Both the position numbers and the translations under genes were made by a program. The notes below the pieces were generated by a model that saw only the letters and a program-made list of their open reading frames with translations, did no database searches and was not told the origin of the DNA. A DNA stretch of 64,000 nt, from the NCBI RefSeq assembly GCF_003814815.1, contig NZ_RKQQ01000005.1, positions 1 through 64,000 of the forward strand. The letters run 5' to 3'. This DNA comes from Salisediminibacterium halotolerans (GTDB taxonomy: Bacteria > Bacillota > Bacilli > Bacillales > Salisediminibacteriaceae). Every line of letters starts with the position of its first letter. Position 1 is the first letter of the stretch. Of the stretch, positions 1-10,003 are shown in pieces.

Positions 1-57
1 CAGCGCCGATGATAGTCGGGGGCTCTCCCCCTGTGAAAGTAGGACGTCGCTGGGCAT
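1..57 (+). rRNA. rrf: 5S rRNA, 3' end only (partial)
   Basis: The first bases read like the 3' third of a Firmicutes 5S rRNA: GCCGATGATAGT, then a G-rich/CTCCCCCTG helix, then GTGAAAGTAGGACGTCGC and GGGCAT. The 5' part lies outside the window. An intrinsic terminator follows directly, so this is the end of an rRNA operon running into the window on the + strand. The exact 3' end is set by analogy. Confidence 0.88.
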
Positions 58-64
58 TTCAACG

Positions 65-97
65 AAGGCATTCTCGTAATGAGGATGCCTTTTTTTG
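65..97 (+). terminator. rRNA operon terminator (first copy)
   Basis: AAGGCATTCTC pairs imperfectly with GAGGATGCCTT around a GTAAT loop and is followed by seven T residues. It lies 8 bases after the 5S rRNA end. A second hairpin of nearly the same sequence stands at 319-350, on the other side of repeat copy 1. Confidence 0.88.
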
Positions 98-320
98 ATG
101 ATAAAGTCATGACATCGATCGATGTCCTACTTTGAATCGAGTGTTTTCATAATAAAGGAAGCCGCGCATCCACTCCTCCGACGCCTCCGGGAAAGCAGGC
201 GACGAAGATCCGTATTCGGCGGTCTGATACCGCCGAATACTAGCTGAGTCCTTGCCCGGGGCAAGCGGAGGGTAGCGGCTGCGCGGCTTACGTCAAAATA
301 ATAATTTGTCTACAATCTGA
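97..320 (-). repeat. Terminator-nested palindromic repeat, copy 1
   Basis: This copy is in reverse orientation relative to the other three. Read on the minus strand it starts with TCAGATTGTAGACAAA (320 leftwards) and continues through AAGCCGCGCAGCCGCT, CCTCCGCTTGCCCCGGGCAA and a perfect hairpin, ATTCGGCGGT pairing with ACCGCCGAAT. It then reads CCCGGAGGCGTCGGAGGAG and ends near ATGACTTTATCATC. It is a long imperfect palindrome with a nested hairpin. It sits exactly between two copies of the rRNA terminator hairpin, which are direct repeats of each other. No coding sequence is visible inside. Confidence 0.85.
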
Positions 321-350
321 GGTATTCTCTTATAAGGATGCCTTTTTTTT
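319..350 (+). terminator. Duplicated rRNA terminator hairpin (second copy)
   Basis: GGTATTCTC, a TTATAA centre, then GGATGCC and a run of eight T, ending in GATG. It matches the terminator at 65-97 in direct orientation, including the T-run and the following GATG. This supports duplication of the terminator by insertion of the repeat between them. Confidence 0.7.
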
Positions 351-529
351 GATGGCGAAAACCGACAACCGTTAAACGGCCGGCAGGTAAGTTCTAAACG
401 GTTGATATGCAGGAAAATAATCTCACTGAAGCAAATAAGCATCCTAAGTGTTAAATGAAGATTGAATATGAAATGAACGTGGTAAAGAAGGAAACGAAGA
501 TTTTCCGTTCGAGCGTTAAAATTAAATCT
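351..529. other. Intergenic, no gene seen
   Basis: This AT-rich stretch lies between the duplicated rRNA terminator and the ctsR promoter. I see no RBS-preceded reading frame, tRNA or clear hairpin. A minus-strand open frame runs across it but has no ribosome-binding site and overlaps the repeat. Confidence 0.5.
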
Positions 530-559
530 TTGCATTTATCCGGTCTTTCGTTATATTAT
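530..559 (+). promoter_or_regulatory. ctsR operon promoter (sigma-A type)
   Basis: TTGCAT at 530-535 and TATTAT at 554-559 are separated by 18 bp. A TATATT at 552-557 gives a 16-bp alternative. The CtsR operator begins 8 bp downstream, so a repressor there would overlap the transcription start. Confidence 0.6.
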
Positions 560-567
560 GTTCATAT

Positions 568-584
568 AGTCAAAAATAGTCAAA
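568..584 (+). promoter_or_regulatory. CtsR operator
   Basis: AGTCAAA (568-574), a 3-base spacer AAT, then AGTCAAA (578-584). This matches the known CtsR direct heptad (A/G)GTCAAA-NAN-(A/G)GTCAAA. A third partial GTCAA follows at 585-589. Its position at the start site predicts autorepression of ctsR-mcsA-mcsB-clpC and relief under heat or protein stress. Confidence 0.9.
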
Positions 585-630
585 GTCAAGTCGTAAAGAC
601 ATGAAAGACGTGAAAAAGGAGGGGGTCGGA

Positions 631-1104
631 GTGCGGAATATTTCGGATGTGATTGAACATTACTTAAAACATATCATTGAATCGAGCAACGAGGAATTGA
701 TCGAAGTGAAAAGAAGCGAGCTTGCTGAACAATTCGACTGTGTGCCGTCACAAATTAATTATGTGATTAGAACTCGGTTCACGGTGGAAAAGGGTTATAT
801 GGTTGAAAGCAAACGCGGAGGCGGAGGCTATATCCGAATTATTAAGGTCACGCCGGATAATTATCTTGACCTTTATGACCAGCTGATTGAATTGACTTCG
901 GGACAAATTTCGCAAACAGCGGCCCTCAATATTATCGAACGTTTGTATAATGAAGAAGCTCTTACAAAAAGGGAAGCGAATCTTATGCAAAGTGTGATTG
1001 ACCGGGAGGTTTTGAATGTTAAACTTCCGTACCGTGATGTTTTGCGTGCGGAGATCATGAAAGCGATGCTGACAACACTTAAATATAAAGAGATGAATGA
1101 ATGA
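631..1104 (+). CDS. ctsR: CtsR, class III heat-shock repressor
   Basis: A 157-residue cytoplasmic DNA-binding repressor of clp genes. The GTG start at 631 is preceded by AAGGAGGGGG; an upstream in-frame ATG at 601 lacks an RBS and is not preferred. A winged helix-turn-helix is visible (roughly residues 27-50, with SQINYVIRTRF), and the wing is SKRGGGGYIRI. Arg62, the arginine whose phosphorylation by McsB inactivates CtsR in relatives, is conserved. It is the first gene of a four-gene operon with its own operator upstream. Confidence 0.96.
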   Translation: MRNISDVIEHYLKHIIESSNEELIEVKRSELAEQFDCVPSQINYVIRTRFTVEKGYMVESKRGGGGYIRIIKVTPDNYLDLYDQLIELTSGQISQTAALNIIERLYNEEALTKREANLMQSVIDREVLNVKLPYRDVLRAEIMKAMLTTLKYKEMNE

Positions 1105-1124
1105 GCTAAAAGGAGGCGGTGATA

Positions 1125-1673
1125 ATGCTTTGTCAAGAATGTAATGAGCATCCGGCCACCCTTCATTTTACAAAAATCGTAAACGGGGAAAAAATTGAAT
1201 ATCATATTTGCGAAACGTGCGCAAAAGAAAAAGGGGAACATATCCCGGGATCGAACAGCTTCTCGATACACCAACTGCTGTCAGGGCTGTTAGATATGGA
1301 ACCTTCGTTAAAAGGAGTGAAACAATCTTCAGCTGAAACAGGCAAAAAAGCTGAAGAGCCGTTAAGCTGTCCGCATTGCGGATTGACATACGCACAGTTT
1401 GCCGAAATGGGTCGCTTCGGCTGCGCGCGATGCTACGAAGCTTTTGACAGTAAATTGGACTCGATTTTTCGGCGAATTCACGGCGGAAATGATACGCATT
1501 TAGGCAAAATTCCCAAGCGGGGCGGTCAAGATTTACACGTATATCGGGAAATTGAGCAGCTTCGTGAACAGATGAAAAAGCAAATCGAAGAAGAAGAATT
1601 TGAAAAAGCAGCCGAAGTGCGCGATAAAATCCGTTCGCTGCAGGAACAGCTTGAGCGAAAGGGGGCTGAATAG
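1125..1673 (+). CDS. mcsA: McsA, zinc-binding activator of McsB kinase
   Basis: 182 residues. It activates the McsB protein-arginine kinase and modulates CtsR. Four CxxC pairs are visible: C3/C6, C29/C32, then CPHC and CARC near residues 83-106, consistent with two zinc sites. A C-terminal UVR-like helix pair with EEEFEKAAEVRDKI matches the UVR motif shared with ClpC. The ATG at 1125 sits 8 bases after AAGGAGG; a GTG two codons upstream is less well spaced. It lies 2 bp before mcsB. Confidence 0.95.
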   Translation: MLCQECNEHPATLHFTKIVNGEKIEYHICETCAKEKGEHIPGSNSFSIHQLLSGLLDMEPSLKGVKQSSAETGKKAEEPLSCPHCGLTYAQFAEMGRFGCARCYEAFDSKLDSIFRRIHGGNDTHLGKIPKRGGQDLHVYREIEQLREQMKKQIEEEEFEKAAEVRDKIRSLQEQLERKGAE

Positions 1674-1675
1674 CG

Positions 1676-2755
1676 GTGACACTTGAAGCATTTATTTCAG
1701 AAGCGGTCAGTCCCTGGATGAAAAACGAGGGACCGGAATCTGACATCGTGATCAGCAGCCGTGTTCGGCTTGCGAGGAACCTGGTGAATATCCCTTTTCC
1801 GATTGCGAATGATTATGAGCATTTAAATGATATTGTCACAAACATGGAGTCGAACTACAGCGGAAAAAAAGCTGGTCCGTTTCCTGATTTAGAATTGTTT
1901 CGAATGGCTGACATGCAAAGCAATGAAAAACATGTCCTGGTTGAAAAACACTTAATCAGTCCAAGTTTAGCCAATGAATCTGAAGCAGGGGCGGTTCTTC
2001 TCAACCCGGACGAATCACTGAGCGTTATGGTCAATGAAGAAGATCACTTTCGCATTCAGTGTTTGCTTTCAGGCTTTCAGCTGGATGAAACCTTTGCCAA
2101 TGCGAACAGAATGGATGACTGGCTGGAAGAGAAGTTGGATTTTGCCTTTGATGAAAAGCGCGGTTATTTGACGAGCTGCCCAACCAATGTCGGCACAGGA
2201 TTGCGTTCATCAGTGATGATGCATTTGCCTGCTCTCGTCATGACCAACAAGCTAAACCAGATTTTACCGGCGATTAATCAGCTGGGACTCGTCGTTCGCG
2301 GGATCTACGGCGAAGGCAGCGAAGCGCTCGGCAATCTTTTTCAAATCTCGAACCAGACTACGCTTGGAAAATCGGAAGAAGATATTATTGCAGATTTGAA
2401 AAGTGTCGTAACACAGCTCGTTCAGCATGAACGTCAAGCTCGCGAGACATTGCTGCAGCAATCAAAAATGTATCTGGAAGACAAGGTGTACCGTTCTTAC
2501 GGGATTTTGGCTTTCAGCCGCAGAATCGAGTCAAAGGAAGCGATGCAGCGGCTCTCGGATGTTCGTCTCGGTATTGATCTTGAGATGGTTTCCGGCTTGG
2601 ACGGCAAAATTTTAAATGAATTAATGGTCTTGACTCAACCCGGTTTTTTGCAGCAGTATGCAGGAAAACAGCTGCAGGCGGAAGAAAGAAATGAAAGACG
2701 GGCAAAAATTATTCGCGAAAGATTGGCATTAGAAGAAAATAAATTAGACAGATAA
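1676..2755 (+). CDS. mcsB: McsB, protein arginine kinase
   Basis: 359 residues with a GTG start. It transfers phosphate from ATP to arginine side chains, inactivating CtsR and marking proteins for ClpCP. It keeps phosphagen-kinase fold motifs: SSRVRLARN near residue 25, NEEDHFRIQ containing the catalytic Glu, the loop [20 protein letters not shown], and [20 protein letters not shown]. Length and order match the Bacillus protein. It is translated directly after mcsA. Confidence 0.96.
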   Translation: MTLEAFISEAVSPWMKNEGPESDIVISSRVRLARNLVNIPFPIANDYEHLNDIVTNMESNYSGKKAGPFPDLELFRMADMQSNEKHVLVEKHLISPSLANESEAGAVLLNPDESLSVMVNEEDHFRIQCLLSGFQLDETFANANRMDDWLEEKLDFAFDEKRGYLTSCPTNVGTGLRSSVMMHLPALVMTNKLNQILPAINQLGLVVRGIYGEGSEALGNLFQISNQTTLGKSEEDIIADLKSVVTQLVQHERQARETLLQQSKMYLEDKVYRSYGILAFSRRIESKEAMQRLSDVRLGIDLEMVSGLDGKILNELMVLTQPGFLQQYAGKQLQAEERNERRAKIIRERLALEENKLDR

Positions 2756-2775
2756 TAATTTTGGAGGTGCAAAAC

Positions 2776-5244
2776 ATGATGTTTGGTCGATTTACTGAAC
2801 GGGCGCAAAAAGTGCTCGCATTAGCACAGGAAGAAGCTGGCCGGCTTGGCCACAGCAATATCGGAACAGAACACATTTTGCTAGGATTGGTCAGTGAAGG
2901 TGAAGGGATTGCTGCGAAAGCATTGACGGCGCTTGGTCTTGGTTCGGAAAAGATTACCGAAGAGGTGGAAAACTTAATCGGCAAAGGTGAAGATCAAGCG
3001 AAGCAAATTCATTACACTCCGCGGGCGAAAAAAGTGATTGAACTGTCGATGGATGAGGCGCGTAAACTCGGTCATTCCTACGTCGGCACCGAACATATTT
3101 TGCTCGGCCTTATCCGTGAAGGAGAAGGCGTCGCTGCCCGCGTATTAAACAACCTGGGAGTGAGCCTTAACAAAGCGAGGCAGCAAGTATTGCAACTTCT
3201 CGGCAACAGTGAGAACAGCAACGGTCAGCAACAGGCTGCCGGTCAGGGCGGGGCGCCAGCGAATACACCGACACTGGACGGATTGGCCCGTGACTTGACA
3301 GCGATTGCGAAAGAAGGTCAAATTGATCCGGTGATCGGGCGTTCCGAAGAAATTGAACGCGTTATCCAAATTTTGAGCCGAAGAACCAAAAATAATCCGG
3401 TCTTAATCGGTGAACCGGGTGTCGGTAAAACGGCGATTTCTGAAGGTCTCGCCCAGCAAATTATCGATAACGAAGTTCCGGAAATCCTCCGCAACAAACG
3501 CGTGATGACCCTGGATATGGGAACGGTTGTCGCCGGCACGAAATACCGCGGCGAATTTGAAGACCGCTTGAAAAAAGTGATGGAAGAAATCCGTCAGGCG
3601 GGCAATATTATTCTCTTTATCGACGAGCTTCACACCTTGATCGGCGCCGGCGGAGCAGAGGGTGCCATCGATGCGTCGAATATCCTTAAGCCGTCGCTCG
3701 CCCGCGGAGAACTGCAGTGTATCGGAGCAACGACGATGGATGAATACCGCAAATATATTGAAAAAGACGCGGCACTTGAACGGCGTTTTCAGCCGATCCA
3801 AGTTGAGGAGCCGACGATTGAAGAATCAACACAAATTCTCAGCGGTTTGCGCGACCGCTATGAGGCGCATCACCGCGTCACGATTACGGATGATGCAATT
3901 GATGCTGCCGTTCGTTTGTCAGACCGCTACATTTCAGACCGCTTTTTGCCGGACAAAGCGATTGACCTGATTGATGAAGCCGGCTCGAAAGTGCGTTTAA
4001 GCTCGTATACGGCCCCGCCGAATTTAAAGGAGAAAGAGCAGGAGCTAGAAGAACTGCGCAAAGAAAAAGATGCCTCCGTGCAAAGTCAAGAGTTCGAAAA
4101 AGCAGCTTCGCTCCGGGATAAAGAGCAAAAGCTTCGCGACGAACTGGAAACGATGAAAAATGAGTGGAAAGAAAAACAAGGGCAAGAAAGCTCTGAAGTA
4201 ACGAGAGAAGATATCGCTCAAGTTGTCGCAACTTGGACCGGCGTGCCTGTAAGCAAAATTGCCGAGGAAGAAACCGATCGGCTTCTGCGAATGGAGGAGA
4301 TTTTACACAACCGTGTCATTGGACAAGACGAAGCTGTCTCGGCTGTTTCGAAAGCGATCCGCCGCGCGCGTGCTGGACTTAAAGACCCTAAACGTCCGAT
4401 CGGAAGCTTTATCTTCTTAGGTCCGACCGGCGTCGGGAAAACCGAACTGGCCCGAGCCGTAGCAGAATCGCTTTTCGGTGATGAAGAATCGATTATTCGC
4501 ATCGACATGTCTGAATTTATGGAAAAGCATACAACGAGCCGTCTTGTCGGTTCGCCTCCTGGTTACGTCGGACATGAAGAAGGCGGCCAGCTGACCGAAA
4601 AAGTTCGGCGCAAGCCTTACTCCGTCATTTTGCTTGATGAAATCGAGAAGGCGCACCCTGAAGTGTTCAATATCTTGCTGCAAGTCTTGGAAGACGGATT
4701 TTTGACAGATTCGAAAGGACGGCGCGTTGACTTCCGCAACACAGCTGTCATCATGACTTCAAACGTTGGAGCGCAAGCGCTGAAGCAGGAGAAAAACCTC
4801 GGCTTTACGGCACACCGCTCGGATGAAAAATATCAAGATATGAAAGGCAAAGTCATGGGCGAACTGAAGAAGAGCTTCCGTCCAGAATTCCTTAACCGTA
4901 TCGATGAAATCATTGTTTTCCACTCTTTAGAAAAAGATCATATCAAACAAATTGTTTCTTTGATGGCGCAGCAGCTACAAAACCGGCTCAAAGAGCAAGA
5001 GATTTCGTTTGAACTGTCCGAAGAAGCGAAAAATAAAATTGCCGATGAAGGGTTCGACCCTGAATACGGTGCCCGCCCGCTGCGCCGCGCATTGCAAAAA
5101 GAAGTGGAAGACCGGCTGTCGGAAGAGGTATTGCGCGAGACGATTCAAAAAGGCGAGACCGTTCTGCTTGATGTTGTCGACGGAGAATTTACCGTTACGA
5201 AAAAAGGCGAGCAGGAAGAAACAGAAGAAGAAAAAACACAATGA
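2776..5244 (+). CDS. clpC: ClpC, AAA+ unfoldase of the ClpCP protease
   Basis: 822 residues, cytoplasmic. It unfolds proteins and feeds them to ClpP; McsB-marked proteins are substrates. Order: two Clp-N repeats (about 1-145, with the repeated GTEHILLGL), AAA-1 with Walker [10 protein letters not shown] and Walker B FIDELH, a UVR/M-domain coiled coil around 410-460, then AAA-2 with GPTGVGKTE and LLDEIEKAH. The ATG at 2776 follows GGAGG at 2763; the in-frame TTG at 2761 overlaps that RBS. It is the last gene of the operon, followed by a terminator. Confidence 0.97.
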   Translation: MMFGRFTERAQKVLALAQEEAGRLGHSNIGTEHILLGLVSEGEGIAAKALTALGLGSEKITEEVENLIGKGEDQAKQIHYTPRAKKVIELSMDEARKLGHSYVGTEHILLGLIREGEGVAARVLNNLGVSLNKARQQVLQLLGNSENSNGQQQAAGQGGAPANTPTLDGLARDLTAIAKEGQIDPVIGRSEEIERVIQILSRRTKNNPVLIGEPGVGKTAISEGLAQQIIDNEVPEILRNKRVMTLDMGTVVAGTKYRGEFEDRLKKVMEEIRQAGNIILFIDELHTLIGAGGAEGAIDASNILKPSLARGELQCIGATTMDEYRKYIEKDAALERRFQPIQVEEPTIEESTQILSGLRDRYEAHHRVTITDDAIDAAVRLSDRYISDRFLPDKAIDLIDEAGSKVRLSSYTAPPNLKEKEQELEELRKEKDASVQSQEFEKAASLRDKEQKLRDELETMKNEWKEKQGQESSEVTREDIAQVVATWTGVPVSKIAEEETDRLLRMEEILHNRVIGQDEAVSAVSKAIRRARAGLKDPKRPIGSFIFLGPTGVGKTELARAVAESLFGDEESIIRIDMSEFMEKHTTSRLVGSPPGYVGHEEGGQLTEKVRRKPYSVILLDEIEKAHPEVFNILLQVLEDGFLTDSKGRRVDFRNTAVIMTSNVGAQALKQEKNLGFTAHRSDEKYQDMKGKVMGELKKSFRPEFLNRIDEIIVFHSLEKDHIKQIVSLMAQQLQNRLKEQEISFELSEEAKNKIADEGFDPEYGARPLRRALQKEVEDRLSEEVLRETIQKGETVLLDVVDGEFTVTKKGEQEETEEEKTQ

Positions 5245-5252
5245 TTTTTATG

Positions 5253-5278
5253 GGACCGCTCGCGGGCGGTCCTTTTTT
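5253..5278 (+). terminator. Terminator of the ctsR-clpC operon
   Basis: GGACCGC (5253-5259) pairs with GCGGTCC (5266-5272) around a 6-base loop, followed by six T. It separates clpC from the inserted MMPL gene. Confidence 0.93.
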
Positions 5279-5345
5279 CATTTATTGGCGTGAGTGCGTT
5301 ATAATGTAATAACAACTGTAACAAAGTGCGGAAAGGATTTTGATC

Positions 5346-8300
5346 ATGGGGCGGCGCCGCTGGTTGTTTAAATTGAACAGAAAGCATCTGCTGTACATAT
5401 TGCCGCTTCTATGGCTCTTAGCCGCGGTGTCCGCGTTTATTTATGCGCCGGATATCGACCGGTTTGTCCGCGAAGAGGGCCAAGAGGAAGCGCCGGATGA
5501 TTATCCGTCTTCGATGGTTGATCCATTGATTGACGAAGACGGCGGATTTACCGGTTCAGAGGTTATTGTTGTGTACGACGAGCCTGGCGGTTTTACCGCG
5601 GAACAACTGGAGCAAATCGAGGATCGGCTGGTGGAATTAGAAACGTCTCCCGGCAATTTGCCGTTACACGATACGCTGACCCCGTTTGACGGCGAAGATG
5701 AAGAAGACCGTCTTTACGCCGATGATGAAGGTGTGCTTTTGGCCGTTTTGCAGCTGGATATGCCGGCGAGCGACTATGAACTGATCCGCGACGAACTTGA
5801 AGAAATAGTCAGTGTCACGGGAGTCAACCATTATGAAACCGGTGAACCGGTTATCAATGAAGATGTCATCGTGACGACCGAAGAAGGACTGGAAACATCG
5901 ACGTACATTACCGTTGCGCTCGTTTTCCTCGTGCTGTTAACCGTATTTCGCTCCTTTCTTGCGCCGTTTGTCCCGCTGATCATTTTAGCTTCTGTCTATT
6001 TATTTTCGATTGCCGTCGTGTCTTCATTGATCGGCGCGTTTAATTTTCCCGTCTCCAATTTCACGCAAATTTTTGTGTTAGCCGTCGTTTTCGGCGTCGG
6101 CACCGATTACTGCTTATTGATTTTAAAAAGGTTTCAAGAAGAGCTGAAAAGCGGTGATTCGTCCTACGACGCGATGCTGCGGACGATGAAAGGATCGCGG
6201 GCGACGGTATTTTACAGCGCCTTTACCGGTTTTATCGGGTTTGCAGCGATCGGACTGGCGGAATTTGACTTGTATCAATCCGCTTCTGCCGTGGCGATCA
6301 GCCTTGTAGTCATGGTGGGCGCAATTTGGCTGATGATGCCGGCTGTTTTATCCTTAACCGGCAAGCGCCTTTTCTGGCCGTCAAAGGTAGAGAAACAAGA
6401 AACAGACAATGCGTTTTGGGGAAAACTCGGGTCGTTTGCCCTTAATAAAACCGGTTTTTCCCTCCTCGTGATCATCGTGCTTCTTCTCCCGCTGCTGCTA
6501 GTTTATGATGATGACCGTTCGTTTGATTCCGTCGATGAAATTCAGGGTGATTATGATTCGGTCACAGGCTATGAACGGATAAATGAAGTGTTCGGCGAAG
6601 GAGAAATCTTTGCTTCGACCTTGATTATCGAAGCGCCGAATCCTTCGTGGGATGAGCCGGAGCGTATTGCGCATCTGGAATTTTTAACGAAAAACCTCGA
6701 GAGAATTGAAGGCGTCGATACGGTCCGGGGGCTGCACCGCCCGCAGGGAGAACTGGAAGACGAATTTACGGTTCCGTATACGGCAGACAGCTTAGCCGGC
6801 GGTCTTGATGAGGCAGAGGAAGGATTACTCGAGATTGCCGACGGTTTAGACGAAGCTGTGACAGAAATTGAAGCAAGCGAAGAGGAAATTGATGAGGCGG
6901 AGCAAGGCTTGACCGAACTGATTCAAGGAACAGACGAAGCGATTGCAGGCGCTTCTGATATCGAAGAAGGGATCAGTGAAACCGAAGCGGGTCTTCGCGA
7001 GATACAAACCGAGGTCGGCGCCGCGTCGGAGGAAATTTCGAATTATGAAGAAGACGTCCGGGCGGCTGAAAACGAAGTGAATGAAGAGCTCGAAAATGCC
7101 CGTCAAGCGCAGCGGGAAGCGGAAGCTGCCGTTACTGAAATCGAAGAGCAAATTGACTCGTTCCTTGCCGAAATAGACGAAGCATTCGCGGATCTCAGCG
7201 AGCGGACGGAAGATCTTGAGCGTCAAATCGAGGAGCTTCCGGTTTCTGCGGCGGAGATTGAAGAGGCGACAGGAATAGCGGTTAAAGACGAATTGCCTGA
7301 TATTCCGGAGCTGGATATTGACCCGGCAGCGGAAGTAGAAGCGGCAGCTGCGGAGGCTTTGCCGGAAGATCCGCTGCCGGATGTCGCGCTTCCCGACCCG
7401 TCGCCTTATTTCAATACAGTTTATGCCGAATTAGATCAAGCTGCAGCACAAGCCGGAGCGCTCGAAACAGGGATTGGTGAAGCGGCGGATGCCTTGGGCG
7501 AGATCGAAGCCGGAGCAGCTGAACTGCAGACCGGTTTGAGTGAAATCCGCAGCGGTCTTGTTGAGTTTGAAGCCGGTCTTGAAGAGGTCCGTTCAGCCGC
7601 AGCCGAGCTGACCGACGGGCTGACCGAAGCAAAAGAAGGCGTCGAGGAGACTGCTGAAGGGTTGACCGATATCGAAGACGTTTTAACAGAAATCGCCTCG
7701 CAGCAAGAGCATCCGCTCGAAGGATTTTTTATTCCTGAGCAGGCTCTTGAAGAAGAAGGTTTTGCCGAAGCGTTTAACACGTATGCGACACCGGAATCAA
7801 AACAGTTCACGTTTATTGACGTTTTGCTTGATGCCGACCCTTACAGCCGGGAGGCGATGGGCATCCTTGATGAAGTGGAAGAAGTGACACACTTTTCTTT
7901 CCGCGAGACGCCGATGGAAGATTCGGCAATGGCGATTGACGGTGTGACGAGTGTGAACCGCGACTTGCGCGATGTTTCCAACCAGGACTTTATGACGACT
8001 GCGGCTGTCATGCTGACGGGGATTTTTCTCGCACTGATGGTATTGCTTCGCTCATTGGTTATGCCGGTTTATGTGCTGATCTCGCTGGTGGCGACGTACT
8101 TTGGCGCGGCAGCCGTGACCGAAATCATTTTCACCGATATCATGGGCTATCCCGGCATCATGTGGCCGGTGCCGTTCTTTGGCTTTGTCTTATTGATGGC
8201 GCTCGGTGTTGACTACTCGATTTTTCTTTTAGGCAGATTCAGCGAACTTTATGATCCGAAAGATCCGGACTCGGCCCGGGCAACGATTCATTTAGCGATG

Positions 8301-8522
8301 AAACGCATCGGCGGCACGGTGCTCTCGGCAGCGCTTATTCTCGGCGGGACATTCGCCTCGATGCTCCCTTCCGGCGTTTTGAGCTTGATGCAGATCAGCA
8401 CCTTAACGATCACCGGACTGTTTTTTTACACCGTCGTGCTGCTTCCGCTCTTTGTCCCGGCGTGCATGAAAATGTTCGGGCGTTACAATTGGTGGCCATT
8501 TCATCAGCGCAATTCCCGCTGA
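5346..8522 (+). CDS. MMPL/RND-family exporter with long coiled-coil loop
   Basis: 1058 residues, membrane. One N-terminal membrane helix, then an extracellular domain, a helix cluster, a second very acidic extracellular region, and a second cluster. The MMPL proton-relay motif Asp-Tyr occurs twice, as GVGTDYCLLILKRF and ALGVDYSIFLLGRF. The middle region (about residues 480-820) is mostly heptad-like Gly-Leu-x-Glu repeats with many Glu and Asp, predicted to be coiled coil. The substrate is unknown; relatives export lipids or peptides. The ATG at 5346 has a weak GAAAGG RBS; TATAAT at 5300-5305 may serve as its -10. The gene sits between clpC and radA, which are adjacent in B. subtilis. Confidence 0.85.
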   Translation: MGRRRWLFKLNRKHLLYILPLLWLLAAVSAFIYAPDIDRFVREEGQEEAPDDYPSSMVDPLIDEDGGFTGSEVIVVYDEPGGFTAEQLEQIEDRLVELETSPGNLPLHDTLTPFDGEDEEDRLYADDEGVLLAVLQLDMPASDYELIRDELEEIVSVTGVNHYETGEPVINEDVIVTTEEGLETSTYITVALVFLVLLTVFRSFLAPFVPLIILASVYLFSIAVVSSLIGAFNFPVSNFTQIFVLAVVFGVGTDYCLLILKRFQEELKSGDSSYDAMLRTMKGSRATVFYSAFTGFIGFAAIGLAEFDLYQSASAVAISLVVMVGAIWLMMPAVLSLTGKRLFWPSKVEKQETDNAFWGKLGSFALNKTGFSLLVIIVLLLPLLLVYDDDRSFDSVDEIQGDYDSVTGYERINEVFGEGEIFASTLIIEAPNPSWDEPERIAHLEFLTKNLERIEGVDTVRGLHRPQGELEDEFTVPYTADSLAGGLDEAEEGLLEIADGLDEAVTEIEASEEEIDEAEQGLTELIQGTDEAIAGASDIEEGISETEAGLREIQTEVGAASEEISNYEEDVRAAENEVNEELENARQAQREAEAAVTEIEEQIDSFLAEIDEAFADLSERTEDLERQIEELPVSAAEIEEATGIAVKDELPDIPELDIDPAAEVEAAAAEALPEDPLPDVALPDPSPYFNTVYAELDQAAAQAGALETGIGEAADALGEIEAGAAELQTGLSEIRSGLVEFEAGLEEVRSAAAELTDGLTEAKEGVEETAEGLTDIEDVLTEIASQQEHPLEGFFIPEQALEEEGFAEAFNTYATPESKQFTFIDVLLDADPYSREAMGILDEVEEVTHFSFRETPMEDSAMAIDGVTSVNRDLRDVSNQDFMTTAAVMLTGIFLALMVLLRSLVMPVYVLISLVATYFGAAAVTEIIFTDIMGYPGIMWPVPFFGFVLLMALGVDYSIFLLGRFSELYDPKDPDSARATIHLAMKRIGGTVLSAALILGGTFASMLPSGVLSLMQISTLTITGLFFYTVVLLPLFVPACMKMFGRYNWWPFHQRNSR

Positions 8523-8590
8523 ATGTCCATAGCGGGCCTCGACCGTGTTAAAATAAAAGAAATGAACTGCGACAATGGAGGACAGAACCG

Positions 8591-10003
8591 ATGGCGAAGC
8601 GAAAAACGAAATTTGTTTGTCAGGAATGCGGCTATGAAACGACAAAGTGGCTCGGGAAATGTCCCGGCTGTCAGTCGTGGAACAGCTTGGTTGAAGAATT
8701 GGAAGCGCCTGCGCCCGGCAGCGCAAAACACCGGACGTTTCAATCAGGAGCGGAAGCCGCGAAAACGAAACCGCAGGCGATTACAGAGATAGAACGAAAA
8801 GAAGACCCCCGCATGTCGACCTACATCGGCGAACTGAACCGGGTGTTAGGCGGCGGGATTGTGCCCGGCTCGCTCGTTTTGGTCGGCGGCGATCCGGGTA
8901 TTGGGAAGTCAACGCTATTGCTGCAGCTGTCAGCGACATTATCGGAACATCATCAGCGCGTGCTGTACATTTCCGGCGAAGAATCGATGAAGCAAACGAA
9001 ACTGCGGGCAGACCGCCTCGGTTTAGGCAATAACGAACTGTATGTTTTAGCGGAAACGGATGTCGAACAAATCGAACAGGCGATCGATCATTTGGCCCCG
9101 TCGCTCGTCGTGATTGATTCGATTCAAACGGTGCACCTGGAACACGTAACGAGTGCGCCGGGCAGTGTATCGCAAGTGCGTGAATCGACATCGAGCTTTA
9201 TGCGTATAGCCAAAGCGAAAGGGATTGCGGTATTTATCGTCGGCCACGTCACGAAACAAGGAGCGATCGCCGGGCCTCGGATTTTAGAGCACATGGTTGA
9301 TTGCGTGCTTTACTTCGAAGGGGAGCGGCACCATACGTACCGGATTTTGCGCGCCGTGAAAAACCGTTTCGGCTCAACGAATGAGATCGGCATATTTGAA
9401 ATGGCAGAGTCCGGTCTCGAAGAAGTGCTGAACCCTTCGGAAATATTTTTAGAAGAGCGCGCACAAGGAGCATCAGGCTCAGCGGTCGTCGCTTCGATGG
9501 AAGGCACGCGCCCGGTGCTGGTGGAAATTCAGTCGCTCGTCTCGCCGACAAGTTTCGGTAATCCGCGCCGGATGGCCACCGGGATCGATCATAACAGGAT
9601 ATCGCTAGTTATCGCGGTGTTGGAAAAACGCATCGGCATGTTAATGCAAAACCATGATGCTTATGTGAAAGTATCCGGCGGTGTCCGCTTGGATGAGCCG
9701 TCCGTCGACTTGTCAATTGCCGTAGCGATCGCTTCCAGTTTTCGCGATTCTCCGTCCGATCCGCGGGATGTCATTATCGGCGAGGTGGGACTGACCGGCG
9801 AAGTGCGCCGGGTGACGCGAATTGACCAGCGTGTCAACGAAGCTGCTAAACTCGGATTTCAGCGTGTTATTTTGCCGGCGAAAAATATCGGCGGCTGGAA
9901 CGTGCCCGACGGGATTGAGATGATCGGTGTCAATAATGTCAACGAAGCACTGGACGCAACGTTAGGAGGAATGACAAGTGGATCACCAAAATTCGAACTA
10001 TGA
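8591..10003 (+). CDS. radA: RadA, DNA repair and recombination ATPase
   Basis: 470 residues, cytoplasmic. RadA helps branch migration of recombination intermediates. It has an N-terminal C4 zinc finger (C10, C13, C24, C27), Walker [11 protein letters not shown], the RadA-specific KNRFGS motif, and a C-terminal Lon-like domain with [15 protein letters not shown]. The ATG follows TGGAGG. disA begins 26 bp before radA ends, so the two are translationally coupled; in relatives RadA controls DisA activity. Confidence 0.96.
   Translation: MAKRKTKFVCQECGYETTKWLGKCPGCQSWNSLVEELEAPAPGSAKHRTFQSGAEAAKTKPQAITEIERKEDPRMSTYIGELNRVLGGGIVPGSLVLVGGDPGIGKSTLLLQLSATLSEHHQRVLYISGEESMKQTKLRADRLGLGNNELYVLAETDVEQIEQAIDHLAPSLVVIDSIQTVHLEHVTSAPGSVSQVRESTSSFMRIAKAKGIAVFIVGHVTKQGAIAGPRILEHMVDCVLYFEGERHHTYRILRAVKNRFGSTNEIGIFEMAESGLEEVLNPSEIFLEERAQGASGSAVVASMEGTRPVLVEIQSLVSPTSFGNPRRMATGIDHNRISLVIAVLEKRIGMLMQNHDAYVKVSGGVRLDEPSVDLSIAVAIASSFRDSPSDPRDVIIGEVGLTGEVRRVTRIDQRVNEAAKLGFQRVILPAKNIGGWNVPDGIEMIGVNNVNEALDATLGGMTSGSPKFEL

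Noticed and set aside
97-320. Group IIC intron or intron remnant, because these also insert at terminators
   Set aside because: The elements are only 220-320 bp, have inverted terminal repeats and palindromic cores, and show no domain V-like end or reverse transcriptase.
293-535. 80-codon open frame on the minus strand before ctsR
   Set aside because: No RBS, it overlaps the repeat and the duplicated terminator, and the composition is not protein-like.
873-1274. Long antisense frames opposite ctsR, mcsA, clpC, rpoC, adk and others
   Set aside because: They mirror conserved genes on the other strand, lack RBSs and have no recognisable domains.
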